From contig CAJMKK010000006.1 of assembly GCA_905214105.1 (NCBI GenBank), positions 62,001 through 126,000 of the forward strand: a stretch of DNA of 64,000 nt. The letters are read 5' to 3'. The position numbers were made by a program, and so were the translations under genes. Below, piece after piece: positions 50,420 to 59,517 of the stretch. Position 1 is the first letter of the stretch; every line of letters starts with the position of its first letter. The DNA comes from an uncultured bacterium. Lineage in GTDB: Bacteria > Actinomycetota > Coriobacteriia > Coriobacteriales > Coriobacteriaceae. The notes under the pieces were generated by a model. The model made no database searches. It was not told the origin of the DNA and saw only the letters and a list, made by a program, of their open reading frames with translations.

Positions 50420-51799
50420 ATGGATACTCAGACCCCAACATATTCCGATGACGAGCTGACCGCAGCACTTGCCGAACATCTGGCGTCGCTCGATCGCGAC
50501 GACAGCTATCGCGTGGAGCGTGTGCTTAAGCGCTCGTCCGTTGAAACAACCGAGCTCGTGTACTTTGAAGGAACCGGCGGTGGTTCGCTCGGCCCCTTTG
50601 TTCGCAAGCGCATCGACGCGTCGGCCCAGATTGGCGGGGCGTATGAGCGCTTGTTTGCTGCCCAGCGCGCCGGGCGACGGTATGAGCACTTGCCTCGGAT
50701 TGACGATTGCCGCCGCGTGGGCGACGAGCTTTGCGTGGTCATGGAATATATCGAAGGCGAGACACTCGAGGCCCTGGTGGGGCGTTTGGGAGCGACGCCC
50801 GATTATGCTTGCGAACTGTTTGGCGCCCTTTGCGATGCAGCCGCCGAGCTCCATGCCGGCTTCGCGGCGGCGGGGGAGATTGCTGCACCGGTGATTCACC
50901 GCGACCTGAAGCCCTCGAATATTATCGTGTCGGGCGTGAGGTATTCGGCTGAGGTCGGTATGACCTTTTCGTCGCTGGTGATTATTGACTTGGGGATCGC
51001 GCGCGTGTGGCGCGCTGGCGCCGATGCCGACACCGTCAAGTTCGGCACGCGACCCTATGCGCCACCCGAGCAGTATGGGTTTGGGCAGACGAGCGTGCGC
51101 AGCGACGTCTACGCACTTGGCGCCCTGTTGTTCTTCTGCTTGACGGGAGTCGACCCTAAACCAGGGCTCGACATGCGCGAGCAATGCGAGGCGCGTGGCA
51201 TTCCCACTCCACTTGCCGATGCCGTCTGCATGTCGATGGCGCTCGACCCGGCCAAGCGTTTTGCGAGTGCGGAGGCATTGGGACGGGCGACGCGCGCGGC
51301 ATACGACCTGAGTCGCCCCGTGCGGCCCCCTGCGCCTGCGCCTGTCCGTAATCCGGCATCGGAGACGGAGCTGACGCCCCAAGGGCTCCAGAACCCCGCA
51401 GGGCTTCCTAGGCCTGCCGCCTCCGCTGCATGCGGTCTGCTCTCTCGCGTTCCGGAGTCTCTGGGGCGCATTTGGAATACGCTCGTCTGCTTCTCGCTGC
51501 TTGTGTTCTTTGCCGGAAGTCACTTTGCCGTCTTTCACCCCACGGGAGCAAACCAAAGCTACCCGACGTGGTTTCTCATAATCGAGTATTTTTTCTTTGT
51601 CGATGGCCTTATGGTGCTTATGCATTTTGCGCTGCTCGATAAGCGCCGTCTTCGTTGGCGATTCGCACTGCTCGACAGCTATCGCGGCAAGAAACTCGCG
51701 AAACTCTGGCTCAAGGCATTGGGTGTGCTGCTCCTATGCATGATCGTCATAGTCGCGGTTGCCAATGCGACCGGCGTCGTCGATACCTCCGCTACCTAA
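50420..51799 (+). CDS. membrane-anchored Ser/Thr protein kinase
   Basis: 459 residues. A Hanks-type kinase core: FVRKRID (phosphate-anchoring Lys), VVMEYIEGETLEALV hinge, VIHRDLKPSNIIVSG catalytic loop, IDLGIARVW (metal loop, DLG for DFG), GTRPYAPPEQYGFG activation segment and SDVYALGALLFF. After a Pro-rich linker, two or three membrane helices lie about residues 350-450 (LVCFSLLVFFAGSHF, LGVLLLCMIVIVAV). No extracellular PASTA repeats. ATG 50420 has GGAGG only two bases upstream; 50408 is an alternative. Paired with the XRE gene. Confidence 0.88.
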   Translation: MDTQTPTYSDDELTAALAEHLASLDRDDSYRVERVLKRSSVETTELVYFEGTGGGSLGPFVRKRIDASAQIGGAYERLFAAQRAGRRYEHLPRIDDCRRVGDELCVVMEYIEGETLEALVGRLGATPDYACELFGALCDAAAELHAGFAAAGEIAAPVIHRDLKPSNIIVSGVRYSAEVGMTFSSLVIIDLGIARVWRAGADADTVKFGTRPYAPPEQYGFGQTSVRSDVYALGALLFFCLTGVDPKPGLDMREQCEARGIPTPLADAVCMSMALDPAKRFASAEALGRATRAAYDLSRPVRPPAPAPVRNPASETELTPQGLQNPAGLPRPAASAACGLLSRVPESLGRIWNTLVCFSLLVFFAGSHFAVFHPTGANQSYPTWFLIIEYFFFVDGLMVLMHFALLDKRRLRWRFALLDSYRGKKLAKLWLKALGVLLLCMIVIVAVANATGVVDTSAT

Positions 51800-51803
51800 A
51801 AGA

Positions 51804-51826
51804 AAAGGGCCCCATTGGGGCCCTTT
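51804..51826. terminator. bidirectional terminator between the kinase and cell-wall hydrolase genes
   Basis: AAAGGGCCCC pairs with GGGGCCCTTT around ATT. Both adjacent stops are within 11 bases. Confidence 0.8.
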
Positions 51827-51836
51827 GCAGTTGCGC

Positions 51837-52970
51837 TTAGATGCGGTTCATCTGAGCGGCGACTTTGTTGTACCAGTCCTGCCACGTGGGCGGGCAGTAC
51901 TTTTTGGCCGCTGCCGGGGTAAGGGTGGAGCCGTAGTTGGCGCCCAGATAGGCAACGTGAGCGGAGATGCCCTCGCTCCAGCTGCCAAAGCTGCGCCAAC
52001 CGCCGCCACGGGCACTCCAGCCCCAGGCGTTGTAAGAATTGGCGCAATAAGCACCCTTGGTGCTCTCGATGCAGGCGATGGCGGGGGACCAACGGGGGTC
52101 GACACCGGTATTCCAAGCGGCGACGGCAAAGTTATAGCCCTGGCCTGCCATGGGGGAGCCGGCGAGATAATTGTCGATGCGGCTCGTCCACTCATTAATG
52201 AACGAATCGTAATCGGAGCTACCGGTATTGGCGTTGTTCACCGTGGTGTCGATGGTGGTGTTGGTGTTGGTGGCCTGGCTGCTGGAATTGCTGCCGCTTA
52301 CGCCCTCGCCCGAGAGCTTCTCGGCGGCAGCGGCCTTATCGGCCTCAAGCTTGGCAAGCTCGGCGGCATTTTCCTGCTCGGCTTTTGCCTGTGCCTCGCT
52401 GCGGAGCTGCTGGGCCTGAGCCAACGCATCCTCGGCGTTTTTCTGCTCTGCCTCAAGCTGAGACTTGGCCTGCTGGAGCTCAACCTTGTTCTGCTCGAGT
52501 TCGGTTTGCATGTTATTGAGCTGTTCGATCTCGTCGACGCTCGAGCTCGTGATCTGGTTGGTGTATTTGCAGGTCGTGATGAACTCACCCAGGCTCTGCG
52601 CGTTGACCAGGAAGCTCACGATGGGGTTGGTGCCCTTCTGATACTTGTACAGATCGCGCATGGCGGAGCTTGCCTTGGCCTGCTGCTCGGGAAGCTTAGC
52701 CTCGATTTCCTCGATGCTTGCCTCATTGGAGTCAATCTGCTTTTGCAGGTCATCGAGTTTGGTACGGGCGTCGTTGTAGGCGCTCGTGGCGGCTTCGATC
52801 TTCTGCTGGGCTGCGGAAAGCTGGTCCTGCGTTGCCTGCGAGGCGGCATACGCCGCAACGGGGGAGAGCATCGGCGTGGCCGTCAGCGCAACGGCGAGCG
52901 CGGCGCTCGTGATGATACGAGCCGGCTTCGACGCAATGAGCGCTGCGGCGCGATGATTCGAATGCTGCAT
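51837..52970 (-). CDS. secreted PcsB-like coiled-coil cell-wall hydrolase
   Basis: 377 residues. A signal peptide (IITSAALAVALTATPML to AYA) is followed by two long coiled-coil segments (QLSAAQQKIEAATSAYNDAR, ELEQNKVELQQAKSQLEAEQ), a Ser/Thr/Asn linker, and a C-terminal domain IACIESTKGAYCANSYNAWG, GWRSFGSWSEGISAHVAYLG that resembles lysozyme/glucosaminidase-type muramidases. Coiled coils of PcsB/CwlO type usually interact with FtsEX at the membrane. TTG 52985 is possible, but ATG 52970 after GAGGGAC is preferred. AACTTGA-type inverted motifs lie upstream (53030-53070). Confidence 0.82.
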   Translation of the reverse strand: MQHSNHRAAALIASKPARIITSAALAVALTATPMLSPVAAYAASQATQDQLSAAQQKIEAATSAYNDARTKLDDLQKQIDSNEASIEEIEAKLPEQQAKASSAMRDLYKYQKGTNPIVSFLVNAQSLGEFITTCKYTNQITSSSVDEIEQLNNMQTELEQNKVELQQAKSQLEAEQKNAEDALAQAQQLRSEAQAKAEQENAAELAKLEADKAAAAEKLSGEGVSGSNSSSQATNTNTTIDTTVNNANTGSSDYDSFINEWTSRIDNYLAGSPMAGQGYNFAVAAWNTGVDPRWSPAIACIESTKGAYCANSYNAWGWSARGGGWRSFGSWSEGISAHVAYLGANYGSTLTPAAAKKYCPPTWQDWYNKVAAQMNRI

Positions 52971-53204
52971 CCAGTCCCTCTGCAATCAATCGTAGGTTAT
53001 GGTTCGAACGGTATTCTACTACTGCTTTCGACCTCAACTTGAACCTTAAAGGTTCCAAAGGGTCAAGTTGAACTTGAGGCTTTGGCTTTGACCTGCAGTT
53101 ATGATGAATTGTTGAGAAACCATAGAGTTCAACTTTAACGTTACAGAGCCCTGTTTGAGAGGTGTTTTGGGCTGTAAAAGCTATCTCAACGTGGGGTTTT
53201 ACAA

Positions 53205-53837
53205 CTACAGCGTGCCCTCCTGACGAGCCCGCTCAATCTCTTCGAGGGCCTCGGCAGGGGTGAACGAGCAAGTGCCGTCGCCGAACTTGACCACCTGGAT
53301 GTCGTCGCCGATATGGACCTCTCCGCCCTTTAGTACCACGCCAAAAACGCCCTCGTGGGGAAAGATGCAGTCGCCGGCGAGATAGTAGATGGCACAGCGT
53401 GTGTGGCAGACCTTGCCGATTTGGCTGATTTCGACAAGCACCTCGCTGCCAAGCTTGAGCTGCGTGCCCAAGGGGAGCGAGAGCAGATTGATGCCTTGCG
53501 TGGTGAAATTCTCCCCAAAGTCACCCTCGTGCACATCGAGCCCGCGCTCCTGCGCCGTCTGGATGGACTCTGCAGCTAAAAAGGAAACCTGGCGGTGCCA
53601 ATGCCCGGCGTGTGCGTCGGAGGTGAGGCCAAATTGCTCTATAACGGTGTCGTGTCCATCGGCGACGGGCGACTTGCGCGTGCCCTTGTGCGCCGACGTG
53701 TTGATCGAGACGATGCGGGCGGGCCTGTCGTAGGCATCGTTTGCCGTGCGTAGGGGAACGGCCGTTTGTGCGCGTTCCGCCAGCTCGCGTTTCGCGGCAT
53801 TGAGGATGGGGTTATCGGTCGGATGGTCTTGGGGCAC
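53205..53837 (-). CDS. MOSC-domain protein
   Basis: 210 residues. The MOSC fold is recognised from VSINTSAHKGTRKSPV, LTSDAHAGHWHRQVSFL, GDFGENFTTQGINLLSLPLG and the Cys/Arg segment QIGKVCHTRCAIYYLAGDC. MOSC domains handle sulfur, often in molybdenum-cofactor enzymes; no moco genes lie nearby. The GTG start at 53837 follows GAAAGG. A weak hairpin TGTAAAA/TTTTACA lies at 53173-53202 downstream. Confidence 0.85.
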   Translation of the reverse strand: MPQDHPTDNPILNAAKRELAERAQTAVPLRTANDAYDRPARIVSINTSAHKGTRKSPVADGHDTVIEQFGLTSDAHAGHWHRQVSFLAAESIQTAQERGLDVHEGDFGENFTTQGINLLSLPLGTQLKLGSEVLVEISQIGKVCHTRCAIYYLAGDCIFPHEGVFGVVLKGGEVHIGDDIQVVKFGDGTCSFTPAEALEEIERARQEGTL

Positions 53838-54071
53838 GTGCGCGCCTTTCGTTTGAGGATGTCAATACGTTGAATCCTACAACAATGGTAGGTTCATTGC
53901 CCATTGTCATACAACGGTGAGCGCCATCTGCGTGCTGGCCTTCGTGCCGGACGATTGCGTCGATTGCCATAGATACGGTGGAACTTTGGGCGCCGGCGGT
54001 TTGGCACGCTAGAATAAATCAGTTGCGCAAAGACCGCCCGTTGTGTGGGCAGTTCGTGATAGGAAGTTTCC

Positions 54072-55328
54072 ATGGCATTGCAGTTTACAGAGCGCGAGTT
54101 CATTCCCGTGCTGCTCGGTGGCGACATCAACGCCTATTCGGTGGCGCGCGCCTTCTACGAGGAGTACCAGGTCAAGAGCCTGGTCTTTGGCAAGTACCAG
54201 ACGGGTCCCGCGTACCGCAGCCAGATTATCGACTACACGCCCAACGTGGATATCGATACCATGCCCGTGATGCTCAGGACCGTCAACGGCATTGCCCAAG
54301 CGCATGCCGATAAGACGATTGTCCTTGTGGGCTGTGGCGATAACTATGTTGCCCTCGTGGCTCAGGCCAAGGATGCCCATGAGTTGGCGGATAACATCGT
54401 CGCGCCTTACGCTCCCTATAGCATGCTTGAGCAGTGTCAGAAGAAGGAGATCTTCTACGAGCTGTGCGAGAAGCACGGCGTGCCCTATCCGCATACCTTT
54501 ACCTTCACCATGGCGATGCTGAACGACCAAGGCGAGGCACCTGCCGAAGTGCTCGACCAGATCGATTTTCCCTACCCGATGATTCTGAAGCCTTCTGACG
54601 GCATCATGTGGTGGCAGCACGAGTTCGAGGGCCAGAAAAAGGCCTATGAGATTGCCGACCGTGCCGAGCTGGAACAGGTCATTCGCGACTCGTATGCCAG
54701 CGGCTACACCGACGACCTGATCTTGCAGGATCGCGTGCCCGGCAACGACGAGTACATGCGCGTGCTCACCAGTTATTCCGACCGCAACGGCAAGGTGCGC
54801 ATGATGTGCCTGGGTCACGTGCTGCTCGAGGAGCATCAGCCTCACGGTGTCGGCAACCACGCCTGTATCATCACCGAGCCCAATGATGAGCTCATGGGCG
54901 GTGTGCGCAAGTTGCTCGAGGACCTCCACTTTGTGGGCTATTCCAACTTTGACGTTAAGTACGACGAGCGCGACGGCTCGTTTAAGTTCTTCGATTTCAA
55001 CACGCGCCAGGGCCGCAGCAACTACTACGTCACTAACAGCGGCTTTAACGTTGCCAAGTATGTGGTGGACGAGTATGTGTTCAACCGCCCGTTTGAGCCG
55101 GAGTTTGTGACGGCGCAGGACGAGGCGCTGTGGATGGTCGTCCCCATGGGCGTCGTCGACAAGTACGTCAAGGATCCCGAGCTGCGCGCTAAGGTGCATC
55201 GTCTGGACAAGGAAGGCAAGGGCGCCGACCCTTCGTTTATGAAGGGCGACTTTGTCTTTAACCGCTGGCTGCGCATGTGGCACACCAAGCTGCGCCACTT
55301 TAAGCTGTTCAAGACGTATTACAAGTAG
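54072..55328 (+). CDS. ATP-grasp ligase, probable D-aspartate ligase
   Basis: 418 residues of the ATP-grasp fold. PVLLGGDINAYSVARAFYEE, VLVGCGDNYVALVAQ and the MILKPSDGIMWWQHEFEG lysine loop, LILQDRVPGNDEYMRVLTSY, and FFDFNTRQGRSNYYVTNSG resemble the D-aspartate ligase of enterococci, which adds D-Asp to the peptidoglycan stem peptide to build the cross-bridge. The aspartate racemase gene 85 bases downstream supplies the D-Asp. ATG 54072 follows ATAGGAAG. Assignment rests on resemblance and context. Confidence 0.8.
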   Translation: MALQFTEREFIPVLLGGDINAYSVARAFYEEYQVKSLVFGKYQTGPAYRSQIIDYTPNVDIDTMPVMLRTVNGIAQAHADKTIVLVGCGDNYVALVAQAKDAHELADNIVAPYAPYSMLEQCQKKEIFYELCEKHGVPYPHTFTFTMAMLNDQGEAPAEVLDQIDFPYPMILKPSDGIMWWQHEFEGQKKAYEIADRAELEQVIRDSYASGYTDDLILQDRVPGNDEYMRVLTSYSDRNGKVRMMCLGHVLLEEHQPHGVGNHACIITEPNDELMGGVRKLLEDLHFVGYSNFDVKYDERDGSFKFFDFNTRQGRSNYYVTNSGFNVAKYVVDEYVFNRPFEPEFVTAQDEALWMVVPMGVVDKYVKDPELRAKVHRLDKEGKGADPSFMKGDFVFNRWLRMWHTKLRHFKLFKTYYK

Positions 55329-55412
55329 ATGAGTGCGGCGCCCGTCCGGTTTACATCGGGCGGGCGCGGGTATGATACGCGCAATTGCGCAAGCGTCACC
55401 AAGGAGGCGGCG

Positions 55413-56159
55413 ATGGAAAAGCTGGGAGTTATCGGCGGCATGGGCGCCGAGGCCACGTCGTATTACTACGACCAGGTAGTGCGTCATACGGCTGCTGCCT
55501 GCGATCAGGAACATATCGACATGGTGGTGCTCTCCAAGTCGACCATGCCCGACCGCACGCTTGCCATTAAGACCGGCGAGCATGCCAAGCTGCTGGCGAC
55601 CATGAAAGAGTGTGCCCAGGCACTCGAGTCGCTGGGCTGTGCGCACATTGCCATTCCCTGCAACACGTCGCACTACTTCTACGACCAGATCCAGTCGTTT
55701 ACGAAGGTGCCGATTATTCACATGCCGCGTGAGTCGGTGCGCTATGCCCTTGCGGGTGCGGTGATGGGGGAGCGCGAGTTCGACCCCAACCTGAGTATGC
55801 CGGCCGAGTCGGTGCACAAGATTGGCATCATGGGCACCGACGGAACCGTGGGCGCGGGCGTCTACGGCCGCGAATGCGAGGCTGCGGGTGTTGAGGTCGT
55901 CTATCCCAGCGAGAAACGTCAGAACGATGTGATGTCGCTTATCTACGATGATGTGAAGGCCGGACGTGAGCCCGATATGGATAAGTTCGACCGCGTGATG
56001 TGGGAGTTCGCCCGTAGCGGCTGCGACCGTGTCATTCTGGCCTGCACCGAGCTATCGGTGCTGCAGAAGTATCGAGAGATGCCCGAGATCACCCTCGATG
56101 CCATGGATGTCCTGGTGCGCGAATCCATCATCCGCAGCGGCGCCCCCTACCGCCTCTAG
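55413..56159 (+). CDS. aspartate/glutamate racemase family protein
   Basis: 248 residues. The two catalytic Cys are in IAIPCNTSHYFYDQI and ILACTELSVLQ. MEKLGVIGGMGAEATSYYYD and IGIMGTDGTVGAGVYGREC match aspartate racemases. It converts L- to D-Asp without cofactor. The frame is open from 55329, but AAGGAGG fixes ATG 55413. Being next to the D-aspartate ligase gene, it probably feeds peptidoglycan cross-bridging. A repeat-family copy follows. Confidence 0.9.
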   Translation: MEKLGVIGGMGAEATSYYYDQVVRHTAAACDQEHIDMVVLSKSTMPDRTLAIKTGEHAKLLATMKECAQALESLGCAHIAIPCNTSHYFYDQIQSFTKVPIIHMPRESVRYALAGAVMGEREFDPNLSMPAESVHKIGIMGTDGTVGAGVYGRECEAAGVEVVYPSEKRQNDVMSLIYDDVKAGREPDMDKFDRVMWEFARSGCDRVILACTELSVLQKYREMPEITLDAMDVLVRESIIRSGAPYRL

Positions 56160-56165
56160 CTTCCG

Positions 56166-56200
56166 ACCTGTCAAAAAGGGACAGGTTAATTTTGGTAGGT
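56166..56200 (+). repeat. GGGACAGGTT-family intergenic repeat, copy 3
   Basis: Contains AAAAAGGGACAGGTTAATTT and closes with TTGGTAGG. Same family as 14097-14130 and 14788-14863. It begins 7 bases after the racemase stop. Confidence 0.6.
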
Positions 56201-56218
56201 TTTATCTGGTGAAACAGT

Positions 56219-56256
56219 AAAGGCCTCGGCTCGTTTGGTGCGAGCCGAGGCCTTTT
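56219..56256. terminator. terminator between the racemase and ecfT genes
   Basis: AAAGGCCTCGGCTCG pairs perfectly with CGAGCCGAGGCCTTT around TTTGGTG. Both convergent transcripts end here. Confidence 0.85.
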
Positions 56257-56284
56257 GCGTTGGACGGTTGCTGTCGGTGGCGAA

Positions 56285-57031
56285 CTAGAACAGGAAGCCG
56301 ATGGCGATGAGGGCGATGCTGACGATGAGCACGGCGATGTCCAGGCCCTTGATGGGGTAGCGCTTGTACGAGCTGACGCGTGTGCGCAGATAGAAGCCGC
56401 GCTGTTCTGCCGCCAAGGCTGTGGCATCGGTCTTGCCCACGCTCGAGATGAGCAGTGGCACGCACAGTGGCAGCATGAGCTTAAGCTTCTTGATGGGGTT
56501 CTTGGTGTCGTACTCGACGCCGCGTGCGGTCTGCGCTTCCATGATGGCGTTCATCTCCTGACCAAACACCGGAACAAAGCGCAGCGCCGTGGTAAAGGTG
56601 AAGGCATAGCGATACGGTACGTGCAGCACCTCGACGCAGGCGTTGGCAAGGTCGTTGAGCTTGGTCACCATGAGCATGAGGATGAGTGGCAGCGCCACGC
56701 CCAGCAGGCGCAGACAGGCCTTCGATCCTGTGATGAGGCCCGTGTCGGTGATAAAGCCCCACACCACGTTGCCGTCGCGCATAAAGGCCAGCTGGAGCAC
56801 CAGCATGATAAGCGCGAGCGGAATCAGCAACTTGAGCAACGAGAACAGACGGTCGACGACGCCGGCATAGGCACCCAGCGCAAGGGTGAGTACCAAAAAG
56901 CCCAGCAGCGCCACGTAGGTGTCGGACAAGAAGATGCCGACGATGATGGCGGCGGCGAGGCCCAATTTGACGACGGGGTTCAGGCGATGCAGTAGCGTAT
57001 CGCCTGGCATGTAGTCGATGACGTTAACCAC
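56285..57031 (-). CDS. ecfT: ECF transporter transmembrane subunit EcfT
   Basis: 248 residues with about five or six helices. The EcfT signature lies in the C-terminal cytoplasmic coupling region, RFVPVFGQEMNAIMEAQTAR and AALAAEQRGFYLRTR, the two Ala-Arg-Gly-type motifs that contact the ATPases. GTG 57031 overlaps the EcfA stop by 8 bases with AAGGAG upstream, so coupled. It forms the energy-coupling module with the ATPase and serves the two S-components upstream. Confidence 0.9.
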   Translation of the reverse strand: MVNVIDYMPGDTLLHRLNPVVKLGLAAAIIVGIFLSDTYVALLGFLVLTLALGAYAGVVDRLFSLLKLLIPLALIMLVLQLAFMRDGNVVWGFITDTGLITGSKACLRLLGVALPLILMLMVTKLNDLANACVEVLHVPYRYAFTFTTALRFVPVFGQEMNAIMEAQTARGVEYDTKNPIKKLKLMLPLCVPLLISSVGKTDATALAAEQRGFYLRTRVSSYKRYPIKGLDIAVLIVSIALIAIGFLF

Positions 57032-58775
57032 GGCGGACCATCTCCTTGGTAATGCGAACGACATCGCTGACCTCGCTCACCTGCGCAAAAGCGGGCGAGA
57101 CGGAAGATGCCAGACGGCGCGAGAGTTCAATAACCTGGGGCGGCTCAACATAGGCACGCTGCATGAGATCGATGTTCGAGAATAGCTCGTGCGTGCGGCC
57201 GCGGTCGAGGATGCGACCGTCGGCCATTACCACAATGCGCTCGGCAAAATCCGAGACGACTTCCATATCGTGGCAGACCATAATCACGGCGCAGCCGCGC
57301 TCGGCCATGGTGCGCACCGTTTCCATGACGGTCATGCACTCGCGGTAATCAAGGCCGCTCGTGGGCTCGTCGAGCACGACGATCTTGGGCTCAACCACTA
57401 CGACGGAGGCAAGCGCCACCATTTGTCGCTGGCCGCGCGAAAGTGAGAAAGGTGCCTCATCGGCAGGCAGGCCAAAGCGGTCGATAACAAGTTGAGCACG
57501 GCGCAGAGCCTCGGCACGGTCGATGCCGGCAAGCTCCAGGCCAAAAGCGACCTCGTCGAGTACGGTATCCTTGCAGATCTGGCGGTCGGGGTTTTGGAAG
57601 AGCGTTGCGACCTCGCGGGCAATGCGGCTCGTGGGAACGGCTGCGGTATCCAACCCCGTGACGCGCACGCTGCCCGAGGCGGGCTTAAGCAGGCCTGTGA
57701 GCAGCTTGGTGAGCGTGGTCTTGCCGGCACCGTTTTGGCCGACGATGCCCACGAGCTCGCCAGGATAGAGCGTCAGGCTTAGGTCGTGGACGGCGGCGCC
57801 GCCATTGGGATAGGCAAACTCAACGTGATCGAAGGTGAGCACGGGCTCGGCGTCCTTGGCATGAGGGCGCAACGACGGTGCATGCGGGGAGCCGGCGGGC
57901 GCCTGGGCTTCGCTGGCCGCGTGTGCGGGGTCGACGATGCCCGAAATCAGGCGCTCGGCCTCGTCGACATCCAAGCAAGGGGTACCGCTTACCAGGCCAT
58001 CGGCCTCGAGGCTATTGAAGATACGCGTGACGCGAGGGCAGTCGACGCCGATGGCACGGAGCTCGTCGGTATGCGCGAAAACCTCGTGTGGCTCGCCCTG
58101 CAGCGCGATTTCGCCATGGTTGAGCACGAGCACGCGGTTGCAGTACTCCGAGAGCAGGGCGACCTTTTGCTCAACGACGACGATGGTGATTCCAAGTGCG
58201 CGGTTTGCCTCACGCAGCGTCTCGAAGACCAGCGTGGAGCTGGCAGGGTCGAGTGCCGCGGTGGGCTCGTCGAGAACCAAGACGCGCGGACGCATAGCGA
58301 GGATGGCGGCGATGGCTACCTTTTGCTTCTGTCCGCCCGAGAGGGTGGCAATCTCGCGGTCGCGCAGGTCGCTGATGCCGACGGTCTCGAGCGTTTCGCT
58401 CACGCGCTGCTCGATCTGGTCGTGGGGAACGCCAAAGTTCTCGAGGCCAAAGAGCATCTCGTCCTCGACGACCGAAGCGACCATCTGCGTGTCGATATCC
58501 TGCAGCACGCTGCCGACGATTTGCGACACGTCGGTGAGCGAGGCTTCGCAGGTGTCGTGGCCGTCAACCATGACGGACCCAAAGAACGTGCCGGTGTAGT
58601 GGTGGGGCACGGCACCTGACAGGCAGGCGGCAAGCGTGGACTTGCCGGCGCCCGAGGGTCCGATGATGCCGATGAAATCTCCCTTGTTCACGCTGAGCGA
58701 GATGTGGCTGAGCGCCCGCTCGGTTTGCGTGCCATAGGAGAACGAGACATCGTCGACGTTGATGATCGTTTCCAT
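57024..58775 (-). CDS. ECF transporter double ATPase (EcfA1-EcfA2 fused)
   Basis: 583 residues with two complete ABC domains: GPSGAGKSTLAACLSGAVPH, LSGGQKQKVAIAAIL and VLVLDEPTAALDP in the first; GQNGAGKTTLTKLLTGLL, LSRGQRQMVALASVV and IVVLDEPTSGLDY in the second, each with a Q-loop typical of cobalt/ECF-type ATPases. The fusion replaces separate A1 and A2 subunits. ATG 58775 has AAAGGTATCC upstream. It is separated from the upstream S-component by about 130 bases holding a palindromic repeat and a hairpin. Confidence 0.92.
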   Translation of the reverse strand: METIINVDDVSFSYGTQTERALSHISLSVNKGDFIGIIGPSGAGKSTLAACLSGAVPHHYTGTFFGSVMVDGHDTCEASLTDVSQIVGSVLQDIDTQMVASVVEDEMLFGLENFGVPHDQIEQRVSETLETVGISDLRDREIATLSGGQKQKVAIAAILAMRPRVLVLDEPTAALDPASSTLVFETLREANRALGITIVVVEQKVALLSEYCNRVLVLNHGEIALQGEPHEVFAHTDELRAIGVDCPRVTRIFNSLEADGLVSGTPCLDVDEAERLISGIVDPAHAASEAQAPAGSPHAPSLRPHAKDAEPVLTFDHVEFAYPNGGAAVHDLSLTLYPGELVGIVGQNGAGKTTLTKLLTGLLKPASGSVRVTGLDTAAVPTSRIAREVATLFQNPDRQICKDTVLDEVAFGLELAGIDRAEALRRAQLVIDRFGLPADEAPFSLSRGQRQMVALASVVVVEPKIVVLDEPTSGLDYRECMTVMETVRTMAERGCAVIMVCHDMEVVSDFAERIVVMADGRILDRGRTHELFSNIDLMQRAYVEPPQVIELSRRLASSVSPAFAQVSEVSDVVRITKEMVRRG

Positions 58776-58793
58776 GGATACCTTTCATAGTCA

Positions 58794-58837
58794 TTGGGGA
58801 CGTTCTTACATGACTAGTCGTTTAAGAACGTCCCCAA
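58794..58837. repeat. GGGGACGTTCTTA palindrome
   Basis: TTGGGGACGTTCTTA (58794-58808) pairs perfectly with 58823-58837, with CATGACTAGTCGTT between. A diverged copy of the first half and loop occurs at 59518-59557. Such GGGGAC-starting palindromes are typical of REP-like repeats moved by Y1-type (RAYT) transposases; none is in the window. Confidence 0.55.
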
Positions 58838-58865
58838 GAGCTAGTTGTCTGGGACAGTCTTTGAT

Positions 58866-58893
58866 GACGGGGCCGTGGAGTTGCGGCCCCGTC
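58866..58893 (-). terminator. hairpin between the S-component and EcfA genes
   Basis: GACGGGGCCG pairs perfectly with CGGCCCCGTC. No T-tract follows on the minus strand (ATCAAAG), so it is more likely a stabilising or partial-termination stem within the operon. Confidence 0.5.
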
Positions 58894-58905
58894 CATCATA
58901 TCAGG

Positions 58906-59457
58906 CTATTTGTTGAGCACCTTGCGGAGGGGGAAGAAGAGGGCCTGGACCACGACGGCGTTGAAGACGGCAGTGCCGAGCACGATGGGCACCTTGGCGA
59001 GCGCCGTGGGCAGCGCGGCACCCATGATGACGGTGCCCAGGGCGGCGAAGAGGGCACCCGAGACCAGGGTGGTGAGCAGACCGGCGATGAAGGGGTTGAC
59101 CTTGCTGCCGCCGATGTTTGACTTGACGAGCGCTGCCATCGTCAGCGCGCCGGCAAGCTCGGTGACAAAGTTGAGGCCAGGGATTGACGTGGTGATTTGG
59201 ATAACGGCTGCCGACAGGATGCCAAAGATGGCGGCCTGGGCAAAGCTCGCCTGCGTGAGCGCGATGGCTAGGGCATAGGCGGCGATGATGAACTGAGGTT
59301 TAATTCCCGTAACCGCCAGAGCGTTGCCTACGGTCATGTTGAGGATAAAGCCGGCGGCAAGCAGGACGGCGAGCAGGACCAACGAGGTGATATCGAGGAT
59401 GCCTTTGTCGGAAGCGGCGTTGGCAGAAATAGTACGAGCCTGAGTGCTGGTGGCCAT
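58906..59457 (-). CDS. ECF transporter S-component, second copy
   Basis: 183 residues with about five or six helices. It shares with the gene at 59680 the blocks LVLLAVLLAAGFILNMTVGN, AAVIQITTSIPGLNFVTELA and a Phe/Pro-rich end (QALFFPLRKVLNK). Such small six-helix proteins with an early AAGFILN segment are substrate-binding S subunits of the ECF type. AAAGGAACC precedes ATG 59457. It is encoded upstream of the ATPase and EcfT on the same strand. Substrate inferred from the Trp leader upstream. Confidence 0.8.
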   Translation of the reverse strand: MATSTQARTISANAASDKGILDITSLVLLAVLLAAGFILNMTVGNALAVTGIKPQFIIAAYALAIALTQASFAQAAIFGILSAAVIQITTSIPGLNFVTELAGALTMAALVKSNIGGSKVNPFIAGLLTTLVSGALFAALGTVIMGAALPTALAKVPIVLGTAVFNAVVVQALFFPLRKVLNK

Positions 59458-59517
59458 GATGGGTTCCTTTCGGAGGGAATTTTGATATAGCAGTGCCTAT
59501 GCCTTCAGATGAAGGTA

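Noticed and set aside
53000..53030. GGTTCGAAC as a tRNA T-arm
   Set aside because: No acceptor, D-arm or anticodon stem can be built around it. No tRNA was found in the window.
54009..55817. 602-residue minus-strand open frame opposite the D-aspartate ligase and racemase
   Set aside because: Antisense shadow; the plus-strand genes have catalytic motifs and ribosome sites.
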